This document shows, one piece after another, positions 57,790 through 64,000 of a stretch of 64,000 nt of DNA. Source of the stretch: Atopobium sp. (GTDB taxonomy: Bacteria; Actinomycetota; Coriobacteriia; Coriobacteriales; Atopobiaceae); NCBI GenBank assembly GCA_015258715.1, contig JABZHR010000001.1, positions 260,615 through 324,614 on the forward strand, in the 5' to 3' direction. The notes under the pieces were generated by a model. That model had not been told where the DNA came from, did not search any database, and saw nothing but the letters and a program-made list of their open reading frames with translations. How positions within the stretch are numbered: position 1 is the stretch's first letter; every line of letters starts with the position of its first letter. The position numbers and the translations under genes are program-made.

Positions 57790-57921
57790 GTCAATTCTCC
57801 TTTTTAAACGATGCAGCCTTTGTACTGCATCTGGGCAATAGCCCGGCTTGTATGTGTGCGTTTAAGTGCGTCTACACTCTCACGCGGTTTGCGCCAATGC
57901 GCGGGTACAACAAAACGTTGC

Positions 57922-58443
57922 TTATGCAGCGTTCTTCTGATCTGCGACTGCAGAAAGAGCGGTTGCGAGTCCACGAGCTGGACCAGCGCAAACCTGTGCA
58001 ATACCGGTAAGTGGGCTTGCAACAACGAAGACAAGCTTTGCAATGAGCTCCTCGCGAGAAGGAAGATCTGCGTAAGCCTTTGCCTCGTCAGCAGTAAGTG
58101 CCTGACCATCAGCGATACCACCAATGAACTCAAGTTTCTTGAGCTTCTTGGCCTGATCCTTGATGACCTTAGCGGCCTCGACAGGATCATTCTCATAGAA
58201 AACGTATGCGCAGGTACCGGCGAGCATCTCGTCAATCTCTGGCATACCAGCGTTCTTAAGAGCAATCTTGACGATGTTGTTCTTATAGACCTTCATGTGA
58301 GCGCCTGCAGCGGTAAGTGCGCGGCGCAGCTCCTGAGTCTCCTTTACGGAGAGACCACGATAGTCGATAACAAACAGGCCCTTGGAGTTGTCGAGAGAAG
58401 CGGAAACCTTCTCGAGCAAATCAAGTTTAGACTGAGCTGGCAT
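57922..58443 (-). CDS. rplJ: 50S ribosomal protein L10
   Basis: 173 residues; anchors L7/L12 on the ribosome. Start ATG 58443 (MPAQSKLDLLEKV) with AAGGAGG; the frame opens seven codons earlier. Preceded by an L10 leader and attenuator, so autoregulated. Confidence 0.96.
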   Translation of the reverse strand: MPAQSKLDLLEKVSASLDNSKGLFVIDYRGLSVKETQELRRALTAAGAHMKVYKNNIVKIALKNAGMPEIDEMLAGTCAYVFYENDPVEAAKVIKDQAKKLKKLEFIGGIADGQALTADEAKAYADLPSREELIAKLVFVVASPLTGIAQVCAGPARGLATALSAVADQKNAA

Positions 58444-58502
58444 GTAGTACACCTCCTTTATCATGTCTCAGGCACGAGCGCCAACAGGTGCGGCCCTCAC
58501 AT

Positions 58503-58537
58503 GAAAAGACCCCACTTTGGCAACCAAAGCGGGGTCT
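58503..58537 (-). terminator. Attenuator hairpin ahead of rplJ
   Basis: AGACCCC.CTTTGG / CCAAAG.GGGGTCT stem with a three-base loop, then TTTTC on the minus strand. Lies 60 bases before the rplJ ATG, at the 3' end of the L10 leader. Confidence 0.8.
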
Positions 58538-58640
58538 GGATGTACTAATCTCAAGACCACCTCGGCAGGCGGGAATTCCCATTAAGCCTTGGATTCAAGG
58601 CGCCGGCTGTCTTTGGCAGCGAACGTGCAACTACAAGACA
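58503..58640 (-). ncRNA. L10 leader (r-protein leader of rplJ-rplL)
   Basis: Minus-strand RNA with GCTGCCAAAGACAGCCGGCG, a middle GGGAATTCCC region and the hallmark CCTGCCGAGGT, ending with the attenuator hairpin. This order matches the widespread L10 leader, to which L10(L12)4 binds. Boundaries are approximate. Confidence 0.75.
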
Positions 58641-58657
58641 TCTGTCTTGCGTTGGAT

Positions 58658-58686
58658 ATTGTGCAGCAAAAAACTATCCAAGTCAA
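58658..58686 (-). promoter_or_regulatory. Promoter of rplJ-rplL
   Basis: Minus strand TTGACT, 17-base spacer, CACAAT; start near 58651, just before the L10 leader. Confidence 0.55.
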
Positions 58687-58764
58687 GGTTGGGCGCACAA
58701 TTTCTTTCTCTTCACAAAAATTTGACGAGAAGGGCGGCTAAGCTGCGGCCCCAACTCAGCCGTA

Positions 58765-58825
58765 CACGTGTCGCAAGCCGAGTCCACGCCTCAAACCGCA
58801 CGCGTGCCGCAAGCCGAGTCCACGC
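58765..58825. repeat. Direct repeat upstream of rplJ promoter
   Basis: CGCAAGCCGAGTCCACGC occurs exactly at 58772-58789 and 58808-58825, 36 bases apart, each preceded by CACG(C/T)GTG-like sequence. Confidence 0.9.
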
Positions 58826-58837
58826 GCTGCAAGAAAA

Positions 58838-58868
58838 ATCCGGTACCTGCAAGCAGATACCGGATTAA
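58838..58868 (-). terminator. Terminator after rplA
   Basis: AATCCGGTA / TACCGGATT perfect stem, TTTTTC on the minus strand, 29 bases after the rplA stop. Confidence 0.85.
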
Positions 58869-58896
58869 ACGTGCTAGGTACTTCTAAGCGTAAAGC

Positions 58897-59604
58897 TTAG
58901 TCCTCCATGAGGTTACGAACCTTGGTTGGATCAACCTTGATGCCAGGGCCCATAGTAGAGGAAATAGCAACGGTCTTGACGTACTTACCCTTAGCGCTGG
59001 ATGGCTTGACGCGGATGATCTCGGAAATCAGTGCGCCATAGTTCTCAACAAGCTGCTGAACCTCAAAAGAAGCCTTGCCGATTGCAACGTGGCAGATACC
59101 AAAACGGTCTGCACGATACTCAACACGACCAGCCTTGAGCTCGTTAACCATCTTTGCAACATCCATGGTAACGGTGCCGAGCTTAGGGTTAGGCATAAGG
59201 CCACGAGGACCAAGAACACGACCAAGACGACCAACCTTACCCATCATCTGAGGGGTTGCGATTGCTGCGTCAAAGTCAAGCATGCCCTTCTCGACCTCTG
59301 CGATGAGCTCGTCGCCACCGACAATGTCAGCGCCAGCTGCCTCAGCCTCGCGGGCCTTCTCGCCCTCTGCGAAGACTGCAACGCGAACGGACTTACCAGT
59401 GCCGTGAGGCAGAGAGATAGAACCGCGAACGTTCTGGTCAGCCTTACGAGTATCGACACCAAGGCGAATTGCTACCTCAATGGTCTCGTCAAACTTAGCA
59501 GTTGCAAGCTCCTTAGAAAGGGTTACTGCCTCTTTTGGGCTGTAGAGGTTTGCACCGTCTACCTTGGCAACTGCATTCTTGTAGTTCTTTCCGTGCTTAG
59601 GCAT
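58897..59604 (-). CDS. rplA: 50S ribosomal protein L1
   Basis: 235 residues, two-domain L1. Start ATG 59604 (MPKHGKNYKNAV) with AGGAGG; frame open to 59643 but the extra residues are leader. GRVLGPRGLMPNPKLGTV is diagnostic. In many bacteria L1 represses the L11-L1 message. Confidence 0.96.
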   Translation of the reverse strand: MPKHGKNYKNAVAKVDGANLYSPKEAVTLSKELATAKFDETIEVAIRLGVDTRKADQNVRGSISLPHGTGKSVRVAVFAEGEKAREAEAAGADIVGGDELIAEVEKGMLDFDAAIATPQMMGKVGRLGRVLGPRGLMPNPKLGTVTMDVAKMVNELKAGRVEYRADRFGICHVAIGKASFEVQQLVENYGALISEIIRVKPSSAKGKYVKTVAISSTMGPGIKVDPTKVRNLMED

Positions 59605-59659
59605 TATGTACCTCCTGTGGTTAGCGGGCGTCTGCCCTCCCACTCCTGCATCTTCCGTT

Positions 59660-59695
59660 CGTAGTTACGCCCTCTTGGCGAGAAACCCAACTACG
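59660..59695 (-). promoter_or_regulatory. Inverted repeat in rplK-rplA gap enclosing a 13-mer copy
   Basis: CGTAGTT / AACTACG arms bracket the 13-mer at 59676-59688. In the minus-strand RNA this forms a stem-loop 56 bases before the rplA start. Confidence 0.5.
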
Positions 59696-59726
59696 TGCAC
59701 TAACGTCGGATGCTCTGACAAAACAA

Positions 59727-59752
59727 CCGTCAGCCACACTAATGGCTGACGG
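59727..59752 (-). terminator. Terminator-like hairpin after rplK
   Basis: Perfect 10-bp stem CCGTCAGCCA / TGGCTGACGG. The minus-strand 3' side reads TTGTTTTG, a weak T-run, so partial termination between rplK and rplA is likely. Confidence 0.55.
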
Positions 59753-59761
59753 GAGTAAACA

Positions 59762-60190
59762 CTACTCGGCGATGGTTACACCCATGGAACGAGCGGTACC
59801 AGCGACGATCTTCTTTGCAGCCTCAATGTCGTTTGCGTTGAGGTCAGGCATCTTGATCTCAGCAATCTTGGTGAGCTGCTCCTGGGAGAGCTGACCAACC
59901 TTATCGCGCTGAGGAACACCGGAACCACCCTTGAGGTGAAGCTCCTTCTTGATGAGCTGAGCTGCTGGAGGAGTCTTGGTTACGAAGTCAAAGGAACGAT
60001 CCTCGTAAACAGAAATCTCGACTGGGATGATGTCGCCAGCCTTGTCCTGAGTTGCAGCGTTAAATGCCTGGCAGAACTGCATAATATTGACCTGTGCAGC
60101 ACCCAGAGCTGGTCCTACTGGAGGAGCTGGGTTTGCCTGGCCTGCAGGAATCTGCAGCTTAATAAAGTTAACAACCTTCTTTGCGGGCAT
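59762..60190 (-). CDS. rplK: 50S ribosomal protein L11
   Basis: 142 residues. MPAKKVVNFIKLQIPAG start and the proline-rich NPAPPVGPALG. Part of the GTPase-associated centre, needed for stringent-factor activation. Confidence 0.97.
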   Translation of the reverse strand: MPAKKVVNFIKLQIPAGQANPAPPVGPALGAAQVNIMQFCQAFNAATQDKAGDIIPVEISVYEDRSFDFVTKTPPAAQLIKKELHLKGGSGVPQRDKVGQLSQEQLTKIAEIKMPDLNANDIEAAKKIVAGTARSMGVTIAE

Positions 60191-60286
60191 GTTAAGCCTC
60201 CTGTTTGAATACGTTTGAGTCTATTCTCGCGCACTCCCGAGAAGCAATCCACAAGGGACGAGAAGTGCGGGATAAGCCGTTAGTTA

Positions 60287-60832
60287 CTAGTCTATCAGGG
60301 AAATCTGATCCATGGTGAGCTCAACCGGAGTCTCACGACCAAAGATGGTGAGCATAACCTTAATCTTGCCGGACTCTGCGTTGACCTCGGAGACAGTACC
60401 GTCGAAATCAGCGAGAGGGCCAGAAAGAACGTGAATTGCCTGACCGACCTCAATATTGGTTGCTGTACGCTTAGGTACAGGGCTACCCGTCTTCATGCCG
60501 CCACGACGCATGATCTTATCGAACTCATCGCGACGCAGAGGAACTGGCTTGCCGTCAATGCCAACAAAACCAGTTACGCCTGGGGTGTTACGAACAACAG
60601 CCCAGGTATTGTCATCCAGCTCCATGCGAACAAGAACATAACCTGGGAAAACCTTAGACTCTTTGGTCTCACGCTTTCCGCCGTCCTTGACCTCAGTGAC
60701 TTCCTCGGTAGGAATCTGAATATCAACAACAGCACGCTCAAGGCCATAGGTCTCAATACGGTGTTCAAGGTCAGTCTTTACCTTGTTCTCATAACCTGAA
60801 TAGGTGTGAACTACATACCAGCGCTTAGCCAT
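60287..60832 (-). CDS. nusG: Transcription termination/antitermination factor NusG
   Basis: 181 residues. NGN domain (MAKRWYVVHTYSGYE, FPGYVLVRMELDD) and C-terminal KOW (DFDGTVSEVNAESGKIKVML). Couples RNA polymerase to the ribosome or Rho. Three bases after secE. Confidence 0.97.
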   Translation of the reverse strand: MAKRWYVVHTYSGYENKVKTDLEHRIETYGLERAVVDIQIPTEEVTEVKDGGKRETKESKVFPGYVLVRMELDDNTWAVVRNTPGVTGFVGIDGKPVPLRRDEFDKIMRRGGMKTGSPVPKRTATNIEVGQAIHVLSGPLADFDGTVSEVNAESGKIKVMLTIFGRETPVELTMDQISLID

Positions 60833-60835
60833 TGA

Positions 60836-61198
60836 TTATCCCCTCAGTCCAGTAAAGGCGACGAGACCAGCAACAATGCCAGTATCAACCAGCCAAGTTA
60901 CCAAGCCAAAGAAAATGATTGTTGCAATTACGGCTACAGAGAAACCAGCAAGCTCAGAGCTTGAAGGCCACACAACGCGGTGCATTTCTGTACGAACGCC
61001 TGCAAAATAAGCACCCAGGCGGCCAAAGAAGCCAGGGTTAGCGTTACGCTGAATGGACTTCTCCTGCTTCTTTGCCTCGGCCTTAGTAGCCTTAGCAGAA
61101 GCTTCAGGAGTAGCTTCAGCCTGAAGGGCCTCACGCTGGGCGCGCTCTTCTGCGCGAGCCTTACGTGCGCTCCTCTTATTGCGCTCCTTATTTGCCAT
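60836..61198 (-). CDS. secE: Preprotein translocase subunit SecE
   Basis: 120 residues. Long charged N-terminal part rich in Ala, Lys, Arg and Glu, then the conserved GVRTEMHRVVWPSSSEL and one membrane helix near residues 87-112. Clamps SecY. Confidence 0.94.
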   Translation of the reverse strand: MANKERNKRSARKARAEERAQREALQAEATPEASAKATKAEAKKQEKSIQRNANPGFFGRLGAYFAGVRTEMHRVVWPSSSELAGFSVAVIATIIFFGLVTWLVDTGIVAGLVAFTGLRG

Positions 61199-61269
61199 CC
61201 TACGCTCCCTTGGATGTTATACCTACATACAAACCGGCCAACCCTTATGGGAAGGCCGGTGAAGTTATC

Positions 61270-61345
61270 TGGCAGGCCAGGAAGGACTCGAACCCTCAAC
61301 AAACGGTTTTGGAGACCGCCGCTCTACCATTGGAGCTACTGGCCT
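61270..61345 (-). tRNA. tRNA-Trp (CCA anticodon)
   Basis: 76 bases with full cloverleaf. Acceptor AGGCCAG/CTGGCCT, anticodon loop CTCCAAA giving CCA, T-loop TTCGAGT, and encoded 3' CCA. It lies between rpmG and secE, a position conserved in many bacteria. Confidence 0.96.
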
Positions 61346-61363
61346 AGAACGAACCCACCTAGC

Positions 61364-61513
61364 CTAGCGGGTCTCGCGATGTACCGTGTGCTTGTGGCAC
61401 CATGGGCAGTACTTCTTCAACTCCATACGATCTGGGTTGTTGGACTTGTTCTTGTCCGTAGTGTAATTACGACGCTTGCACTCAGTGCAGGCGAGAGTAA
61501 CGAGTGTACGCAT
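61364..61513 (-). CDS. rpmG: 50S ribosomal protein L33
   Basis: 49 residues read directly: MRTLVTLACTECKRRNYTT and so on, ending HKHTVHRETR. Four cysteines in CTEC and CPWC make it the zinc form. ATG 61513 with AGGAGG. Stop TAG lies 18 bases before tRNA-Trp. Confidence 0.96.
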   Translation of the reverse strand: MRTLVTLACTECKRRNYTTDKNKSNNPDRMELKKYCPWCHKHTVHRETR

Positions 61514-61568
61514 TGATCCTCCTGAACACGGTCACGAGATGTATTCTCGAAATGTGACGCGGTTGCTT

Positions 61569-61598
61569 AGGTTAGCACCCACTACCCAGAGATGTCAA
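61569..61598 (-). promoter_or_regulatory. Promoter of rpmG-tRNA-Trp-secE-nusG-rplK
   Basis: Minus strand TTGACA, 18-base spacer, TAACCT (TAnnnT type, common in actinobacteria), about 48 bases past the tuf terminator. Confidence 0.58.
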
Positions 61599-61642
61599 TA
61601 CTTTTCTCTAATTACTCTAGGCGTTCACATATTTTTTCTCGA

Positions 61643-61675
61643 CAAAAAACCCGGCGCGCAAAAGAGCACGCCGGG
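61643..61675 (-). terminator. Terminator after tuf
   Basis: CCCGGCG / CGCCGGG stem followed by TTTTTT on the minus strand. Confidence 0.88.
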
Positions 61676-61698
61676 CAAGTTAGCAACTTTTAAAGAAG

Positions 61699-62904
61699 TT
61701 ACTCGATGACGGTGGAAACACGGCCATCGCCGACGGTGTGGCCACCCTCGCGGATAGCGAACTTCAGACCCTGCTCAAGAGCGATTGGGTGAATGAGCTC
61801 GCAACCAACGGTGATGTGGTCGCCAGGCATAGCCATCTCTACCTTGCCACCGTTTGCATCGGTGAGCTCGTAGATGTCGCCGGTTACGTCAGTTGTACGG
61901 AAGTAGAACTGTGGACGGTAACCAGAGAAGAATGGGGTGTGACGGCCGCCCTCTTCCTTAGTAAGAACGTAAACCTCACCAGTGAACTTCTTGTGTGGAG
62001 TAACGGTACCAGGCTTGCAGAGAACCTGACCGCGCTCGATGTCCTCGCGCTTAACACCACGAAGAAGAATACCAACGTTGTCGCCAGCCTCGCAGAAGTC
62101 CATGGTCTTACGGAACATCTCAATGCCGGTAGCAACAGAGTTCTGAGTTGGCTTAATACCAACGATCTCGACTGGATCGTTGAGCTTGAGCTCACCACGC
62201 TCAACACGGCCGGTAGCAACGGTACCACGACCAGAAATGGTCATGACGTCCTCGATTGCCATCAGGAATGGCTTCTCGTTGTCACGAGCAGGTGTTGGGA
62301 TGTAGGAGTCAACAGTGTGCATGAGCTCACGGATGGACTCAACCCACTTCTCCTCGCCGTTAAGAGCGCCGAGAGCGGAACCACGGATGATTGGAAGGTC
62401 ATCGCCTGGGAAGTCGTACTCGGAGAGAAGGTCACGGGTCTCCATCTCGACGAGGTCGATGAGCTCGTCATCGTCGACCATGTCGCACTTGTTCAGGAAG
62501 ACGACGATGTAAGGAACGCCGACCTGACGTGCAAGAAGGATGTGCTCACGAGTCTGAGCCATAGGACCATCGGTTGCAGCAATAACGAGGATTGCGCCGT
62601 CCATCTGAGCTGCACCAGAAATCATGTTCTTGATGTAGTCTGCGTGGCCAGGGCAGTCGACGTGAGCGTAATGGCGCTCCCAAGTCTCGTACTCAACGTG
62701 AGCAACGGAAATGGTAATACCACGCTGACGCTCCTCTGGAGCCTTATCGATGTTCTCGAAGGCGGTATAGTCTGCCTTGCAGCCCTCGGTCTCAGAGAGA
62801 ACCTTGGTGATTGCTGCGGTAAGGGTAGTCTTACCGTGGTCGACGTGACCAATGGTACCGATGTTTACGTGTGGCTTTGTGCGGTCAAACTTTTCCTTGG
62901 CCAT
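61699..62904 (-). CDS. tuf: Elongation factor Tu
   Basis: 401 residues; delivers aminoacyl-tRNA. P-loop GHVDHGKT at 19-26, DCPGHADY and NKCDMVDD follow. Start ATG 62904 (MAKEKFDRTKPH) with AAGGAGG; a TTG two codons earlier is not needed. It is not in the str operon but downstream of three tRNA genes, an arrangement known in other bacteria (tRNA-tufB). Confidence 0.97.
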   Translation of the reverse strand: MAKEKFDRTKPHVNIGTIGHVDHGKTTLTAAITKVLSETEGCKADYTAFENIDKAPEERQRGITISVAHVEYETWERHYAHVDCPGHADYIKNMISGAAQMDGAILVIAATDGPMAQTREHILLARQVGVPYIVVFLNKCDMVDDDELIDLVEMETRDLLSEYDFPGDDLPIIRGSALGALNGEEKWVESIRELMHTVDSYIPTPARDNEKPFLMAIEDVMTISGRGTVATGRVERGELKLNDPVEIVGIKPTQNSVATGIEMFRKTMDFCEAGDNVGILLRGVKREDIERGQVLCKPGTVTPHKKFTGEVYVLTKEEGGRHTPFFSGYRPQFYFRTTDVTGDIYELTDANGGKVEMAMPGDHITVGCELIHPIALEQGLKFAIREGGHTVGDGRVSTVIE

Positions 62905-63010
62905 TGCCAATCCTCCTTCTGGAACTAACCCTCGGGCTAGACCGTGGTGAAAAAACGTCTGTTTATACTCAACGGCGCAAATGTCTAGGACATGTACGCC
63001 GTAAAGAGTC

Positions 63011-63087
63011 TGGTACCGGCGACTGGATTCGAACCAGTGACGTCACGGGTATGAGCCGTGTGCTCTAACCAGCTGAGCTACGCCGGC
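63011..63087 (-). tRNA. tRNA-Met (CAT anticodon)
   Basis: 77 bases. Acceptor GCCGGCG/CGCCGGT, anticodon loop CTCATAC, encoded CCA. The G1-U72 pair argues against an initiator. It could be an Ile tRNA with modified CAT, but Met is more likely. Confidence 0.92.
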
Positions 63088-63106
63088 ATAAATGCCGCTT
63101 GAAAAA

Positions 63107-63182
63107 TGGAGCCCGCGACCGGATTTGAACCGGTGACCTCTTCGTTACCAACGAAGTGCTCTACCTACTGAGCTACACGGGC
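63107..63182 (-). tRNA. tRNA-Thr (GGT anticodon)
   Basis: 76 bases. Acceptor GCCCGTG/CGCGGGC, anticodon loop TTGGTAA, encoded CCA. Confidence 0.96.
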
Positions 63183-63183
63183 G

Positions 63184-63267
63184 TGGTGGGGATACTTGGA
63201 CTCGAACCAAGGAACCCAGAGGGAGCGGATTTACAGTCCGCCGCAGTTGCCGCTGTGCCATATCCCC
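63184..63267 (-). tRNA. tRNA-Tyr (GTA anticodon)
   Basis: 84 bases, class II with a long variable arm. Acceptor GGGGATA/TATCCCC, anticodon loop CTGTAAA, encoded CCA. Only one base separates it from tRNA-Thr. Confidence 0.96.
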
Positions 63268-63373
63268 AAATGCCGTTTTCAAGCACTCTTGAAGTAATTA
63301 GTACGCTGTACCTTGCGGTTTAACGTACGCAGAAAGTCTTGTTGAACTTCTGTATTACCTCGTAAGCGGGAAA

Positions 63374-63402
63374 ATATTACGATTGAATAAAAATCTTGTC
63401 AA
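63374..63402 (-). promoter_or_regulatory. Strong promoter of tRNA-Tyr-Thr-Met-tuf
   Basis: Minus strand TTGACA, 17-base spacer, TAATAT, near consensus. Start near 63367, 100 bases before tRNA-Tyr. Confidence 0.78.
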
Positions 63403-63563
63403 CGTAATCCACCCAACCGGGCGTATCTTATCAAATATTTTCCACAATTCCAAGCGATTTTCTTGCCACAAGCCCATGCGGTTTTCTGGCCAAATGGACA
63501 CGGGCTTTAGCGGTTGTCTGTAGGAGCCATACGCGATATGTCACGAATACCCTAAAATTCGCA

Positions 63564-63589
63564 CGAAAAAAGCCAGGCAATGCCTGGCT
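63564..63589 (-). terminator. Terminator after tRNA-Thr (TGT)
   Basis: AGCCAGGCA / TGCCTGGCT inverted repeat, TTTTTTCG on the minus strand, 12 bases past the tRNA. Confidence 0.88.
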
Positions 63590-63600
63590 GAAAATTCAAG

Positions 63601-63676
<76 letters not shown>

Positions 63677-64000
63677 ATCAAGTGCAGAGGATATTCTATA
63701 GACTTTTCTGGCTTTGGTCTAGTCTCAATTTTCGAGAAATTTTTCTCCACAAACTGGTCGATGCAGCATGTAGGAGCACTTCCCTTTTGTAGGAGCTAGC
63801 TTGGTGCAAATGCGCTGTCTGGTCAAGTTTGGTCAGCCTGAAAAGTACATCATGTCTGAGTAAATTTGCTCAGACATAGCGAGAAAAACCGGCAAATAGC
63901 TCAGACTTGGTGTACTTTTCCGGCTTGAATTGTCAAAGCAAGTGCAACGTTTGGTGATGGTAGACTTCCCAAGGGCACTTCCAACCCAGACGCTTACGTG
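63677..64000. other. Right-edge intergenic DNA
   Basis: No gene seen to the window end. Contains TGTAGGAGC words (63769 and 63788 regions) and repeat copy C. Confidence 0.6.
63835..63925. repeat. Intergenic repeat, copy C of the CTCAGAC family
   Basis: Compact, complete form: left arm 63835-63860, spacer TAAATTTG, one 31-base unit (63869-63899), right arm 63900-63925. Ends AGCCTGAAAAGTACA and TGTACTTTTCCGGCT are reverse complements with one mismatch; ATGTCTGAG and CTCAGACAT form an inner stem. Confidence 0.88.

Larger units (their letters stand above)
63268..63600. other. Upstream region of the tRNA-tuf operon
   Basis: 333 bases without a gene. It holds the operon promoter (63374-63402), CCGGGCGTATC (63417-63427, an 11-base match to the motif at 43434 and 47950) and the tRNA-Thr(TGT) terminator. 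Confidence 0.8.

Noticed and set aside
63011..63087. Initiator tRNA-Met
   Set aside because: The 1-72 position is a G-U pair, not the C-A mismatch typical of initiators.
63677..64000. Protein-coding gene at the right edge
   Set aside because: Only short frames, no ribosome site, and about a third of the stretch is repeat copy C.

Overview
The window reads as a chromosomal segment of a low-to-mid GC member of the Actinomycetota, most likely Coriobacteriia/Atopobiaceae (Atopobium, Lancefieldella, Olsenella type). The evidence is an anaerobic class III ribonucleotide reductase, a fused double-ATPase EcfA next to EcfT and TruA, a zinc-type S14, several GTG/TTG starts and r-protein sequences of actinobacterial flavour. 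The genus is an inference and cannot be proven here. All genes but two are on the minus strand, so the region is almost certainly one replichore read in one direction.

Positions 1-27 kb form an accessory and housekeeping half. They hold a truncated ligA, a three-domain glycosyltransferase fusion, an ABC exporter pair (ATPase plus a very large coiled-coil permease), a membrane protein, a Y-family polymerase with a YolD-like partner, a DJ-1/PfpI protein, an orphan PTS EIIA, an iron alcohol dehydrogenase, a DegV/FakB protein, a plus-strand EamA transporter, nrdG-nrdD with tandem NrdR boxes, a cluster of three glycosyltransferases beside a degenerate LCP-like protein, and then truA-ecfT-ecfA.

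Positions 27-63.7 kb form a dense transcription and translation superregion. In transcription order (high to low coordinate) it runs tRNA-Thr(TGT); tRNA-Tyr-Thr-Met-tuf; rpmG-tRNA-Trp-secE-nusG-rplK-rplA; rplJ-rplL with an L10 leader; rpoB-rpoC; an ArsR/SmtB regulator; rpsL-rpsG-fusA-rpsJ; a low-molecular-weight tyrosine phosphatase; rplC-rplD-rplW-rplB-rpsS-rplV-rpsC-rplP-rpmC-rpsQ-rplN-rplX; rplE-rpsN-rpsH-rplF-rplR-rpsE-rpmD-rplO-secY; then adk-map-infA-rpmJ-rpsM-rpsK-rpsD-rpoA-rplQ. Intrinsic terminators and TTGACA-like promoters divide this into units. Two breaks are unusual: rpsJ sits at the end of the str operon, separated from rplC by the phosphatase and repeats, and a terminator separates rplX from rplE.

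The most unusual signals are these. (1) A 13-mer, TGGCGAGAAACCC, occurs ten times exactly in 64 kb, mostly between genes. (2) A family of intergenic repeats is built from inverted 26-bp arms and 31-bp units, with one variant that keeps the frame but swaps the core word. (3) RpoC carries a C-terminal extension containing a helix-hairpin-helix segment that looks like a copy of the alpha-subunit CTD. (4) RpoB has a replaced, lengthened segment directly after the rifampicin-region GPGGL. (5) Two cell-surface enzymes of the glycan cluster appear to have lost key residues.
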